This document shows positions 8,872 through 10,802 of a stretch of 10,802 nucleotides of DNA, piece by piece. Numbering within the stretch: the stretch's first letter is position 1; every line of letters starts with the position of its first letter. Below the pieces are notes generated by a model. The model was not told the origin of the DNA and made no database searches. It saw only the letters and a list, made by a program, of their open reading frames with translations. Origin of the DNA: Smittium mucronatum (Eukaryota; Kickxellomycota; Harpellomycetes; Harpellales; Legeriomycetaceae); assembly GCA_001953115.1 (NCBI GenBank), contig LSSL01007117.1, positions 1 through 10,802 on the forward strand. Reading direction: 5' to 3'. Position numbers and translations under genes: made by a program.

Positions 8872-10433
8872 TCATTATTTTAGATAAAAAACACCCAATC
8901 ATATATTTATGTTGTATAAAGATGTATATATTTTGGTTTATTATTATTATCTTTAGTTATTTTCGAAGATGAAAATATTTTTAAATAAACAATTAGCCTA
9001 CAATTTGTATATAAAATGTTCATTTTTAAAGAAAAAAAAATTCACAAGATTTTTTCAAGTCGAATAAAGGCTAAAATTGATAGTCTATAAACATGCATTG
9101 TTTGATTAAAAATATTATTTATTGGGTAATTAAGTTTTGTAGATGAACTAAGCGGTTCTAAAAAGGATATTATTGATGAAATTTTAACTTCATTAATTTA
9201 TTATTAGCTACAATTTTAGTTATGATTCAATAAAAAATATAAATATTATTTTTATAGACTATTTAATTGAAATTTATATTGTTGAAAATTTAATATTATT
9301 CAATATAATAAGATATTATAAATCTCACCATCAATATTATTTATTTTAAAATAAATGAGAAGTTATTTCGGCGTGAGTAAATAGTTATATCAATGTATTA
9401 TTCCGAATTAAATTATATAAAATGGTGTTATATATTTTATATCTGAAATTTTATGTTTTTCAAAAAATAGTTTCAATATTTTGGGTCAAGAGTCAGACTA
9501 TATATTTTAAGGTGTTTATTTCATATAATATATATATTTATAAATTTTTATTGAAATTTTTTCTAAATGATTTTGATTATCCCTTTTATTAATAATATTT
9601 ATTACAAAGATATTTTTTTGTTTATAAATTAAACTATTTTAAGTTATAGAAAACATAATTTTTTTAGATAAATTTTTTTTTTAATAAACAGCCTACAAAT
9701 TATTACTTTATAAAAATAATCACTTTATTGTATATGTAATATTATATCATATTTTTAACAAATAAATCTTTTATAGAATTTTTCGTTTAATTTTTATTAG
9801 TAATTAAAGTTTAAATTGAAGAATTAAAATCATTTAACTAAAAATAATAAATGCAAATAAAAGAGTGATTGAGTTGATCTTTGGTTAAAAATAAGCGGTT
9901 TTAATCGGGATTCTTGTTTTAAATATATAACTAAATTTCTAATTATAAAAGTTTTGCGAATATAATTAGCCATTTATTTTCAACTATTAAAATTTTGGAA
10001 AAAAAACTCTTATCATTTACTTGTGTTATTCTCAAATATTATAACTCTGTGTTTATTCAGAAATAATTTAATGGATAATTTTTGAAATTAAGTACTTTTG
10101 GAAATATTTGAAAGAATTGGTAGATCAAAATATGATTACAGCTGAGATATTATCCTTTTGTAAATATAATTCTTAAAATTTGTAAAAGTGTCTTGGCTTT
10201 CAGATTTTTTTAAAAAAAAAACTAAAAGAAATTTATTTTTTAGATTTAAATAATTAAATGATTAAATAACTGTTAGATTGAGGATTTAATGTTAATTATG
10301 ATTTTTATTCATAGCATAATTAGCATTAATTTATAAAATATTAAATAAAATTCATATAGATACTATTTTTTTAAATATTTTTTGCCAAATGATGCTTATA
10401 TAATTTTAACAATTTTAATATTAGAGGAAGAAA
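8872..10433. other. A+T-rich spacer with no recognisable gene
   Basis: About 1.5 kb of A/T-rich DNA. It holds an 18-base perfect palindrome ATTTATTTTAAAATAAAT (9339-9356), two AAGCGGTT sites (9150-9157 and 9893-9900) and a 56-codon ATG frame (9422-9592) made mostly of F, I, Y and L, which I take as noise. Nothing else was seen. Confidence 0.5.
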
Positions 10434-10441
10434 CCCCTTTT
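10434..10441 (-). repeat. CCCCTTTT tract (AAAAGGGG on the minus strand)
   Basis: A short polypyrimidine tract about 275 bases before the right-edge ATG. On the minus strand it is A4G4, close to the A5G5 polypurine tract known to flank the Tetrahymena M element. With the G10 at 124-133 it would form an inverted pair enclosing about 10.3 kb. An eight-base match is weak evidence alone. Confidence 0.3.
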
Positions 10442-10650
10442 ATATCTTAAACTACTAAAAAAATCCAATTTTTTTATGATTTTACTTTTTATTTTGCTAA
10501 CTTTATAAAATTACAGATTATAGATGTTGTTGTATAAAACTTTGGATTGATCCTTCTTAATTAATTTTACGCCTACGAGTTTTTAGATTTAAGAAGAGCC
10601 AAAAACAGTCAATAAGTTTTATTTACTTTACTTTATTATAATTTATTCTT

Positions 10651-10716
10651 AATAATTTATATAGAATCAATCCTAAGAACAAATCTTGAATTAAGAAATA
10701 AATAGATCAATAAGCA
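10651..10716 (+). promoter_or_regulatory. A-rich leader and possible TATA-like site before the right-edge gene
   Basis: Composition changes abruptly here from T-rich spacer to an A-rich, T-poor strand leading into the ATG at 10717. A TATATA lies at 10658-10663, at the point of change, about 55 bases before that ATG. In DNA this A+T-rich a TATA match alone carries little weight, so the strand asymmetry is the real evidence. No other element was recognised. Confidence 0.25.
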
Positions 10717-10802
10717 ATGAATAGCAAGAAACATAAACATTAGTAAACAAGAAACGTATCGATGCAAAAAGATACCTATGAAGAAATGTTGGGAATAGAA
10801 TT
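10717..10802 (+). CDS. 5' end of a gene at the right edge, probably in ciliate code (partial)
   Basis: Seen: the ATG at 10717 starts MNSKKHKH, followed in frame by TAG (10741-10743) and TAA (10744-10746), then TRNVS and, from the ATG at 10762, MQKDTYEEMLGIE to the edge. If TAG and TAA mean glutamine, this is one 28-codon N-terminus rich in K, H, N, Q and T, typical of ciliate proteins. The upstream in-frame TGA at 10687-10689 bounds it in that code. If the standard code applies, the gene starts at 10762 and the first eight codons are a short upstream ORF that happens to share its frame. From 10681 on the strand is strongly A-rich (63 A against 27 T in 122 bases), a switch from the T-rich spacer that fits a leader plus coding start. 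The product cannot be named from 28 residues. It is transcribed away from the left-edge gene. Confidence 0.55.

Noticed and set aside
9339..9356. 18-base palindrome ATTTATTTTAAAATAAAT as a functional hairpin
   Set aside because: All A/T; palindromes of this kind are frequent by chance in such DNA and no gene end lies nearby.
9422..9592. 56-codon ATG frame on the plus strand
   Set aside because: Dominated by F, Y, I, K and L from poly-T/A DNA and lacking D, E and A; fits chance.

Overview
This is an extremely A+T-rich window (about 15-20% G+C when I counted sample lines; counted lines ranged from about 10 to 37%) with no long open reading frame in the standard code. The texture, long A/T runs with almost no G or C and short isolated patches of more even composition, is that of non-coding nuclear DNA from an AT-rich eukaryotic microbe, not a bacterium or organelle. 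No rRNA, tRNA, CRISPR array or insertion sequence was recognised.

The two edges look like the starts of two divergent genes that run out of the window. On the left, the minus strand from 55 to 1 opens with ATG and 18 clean hydrophilic codons. On the right, the plus strand from about 10717 is A-rich and reads as a protein start. There the reading is best if TAG and TAA are sense codons: an ATG at 10717 gives 8 codons, then TAG-TAA, then continues in the same frame into the ATG at 10762 and the clean codons after it. With TAA/TAG read as glutamine, the nuclear code of Tetrahymena, Ichthyophthirius and Paramecium, this is one uninterrupted N-terminus rich in K, H, N and Q. That and the composition make a ciliate my leading guess, not a proven one.

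Between the edges lie about 10.6 kb without a confident gene. Plain AT-rich spacer dominates (roughly 2.6-7.3 kb and 8.9-10.4 kb). Four stretches give protein-like reading only with TAA/TAG as glutamine: plus 403-1038, plus 1731-2582 (which also contains TGA), plus 7326-7694, and minus 8871-8023 (283 codons without TGA). They could be exons, eroded genes, mobile-element remnants, or noise; none matched a family I can name with confidence.

The most distinctive DNA signals are G/C homopolymer tracts: G10 at 124-133, C10 at 1619-1628, C6 at 2277-2282, and CCCCTTTT at 10434-10441. The first and last sit just outside the empty interior, near the two gene starts, in inverted orientation. In Tetrahymena germline DNA, inverted polypurine A/G tracts flank some eliminated sequences (the M element, with A5G5, and other Lia3-dependent elements). 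A working model, inference only, is a germline-limited segment between two somatic genes.
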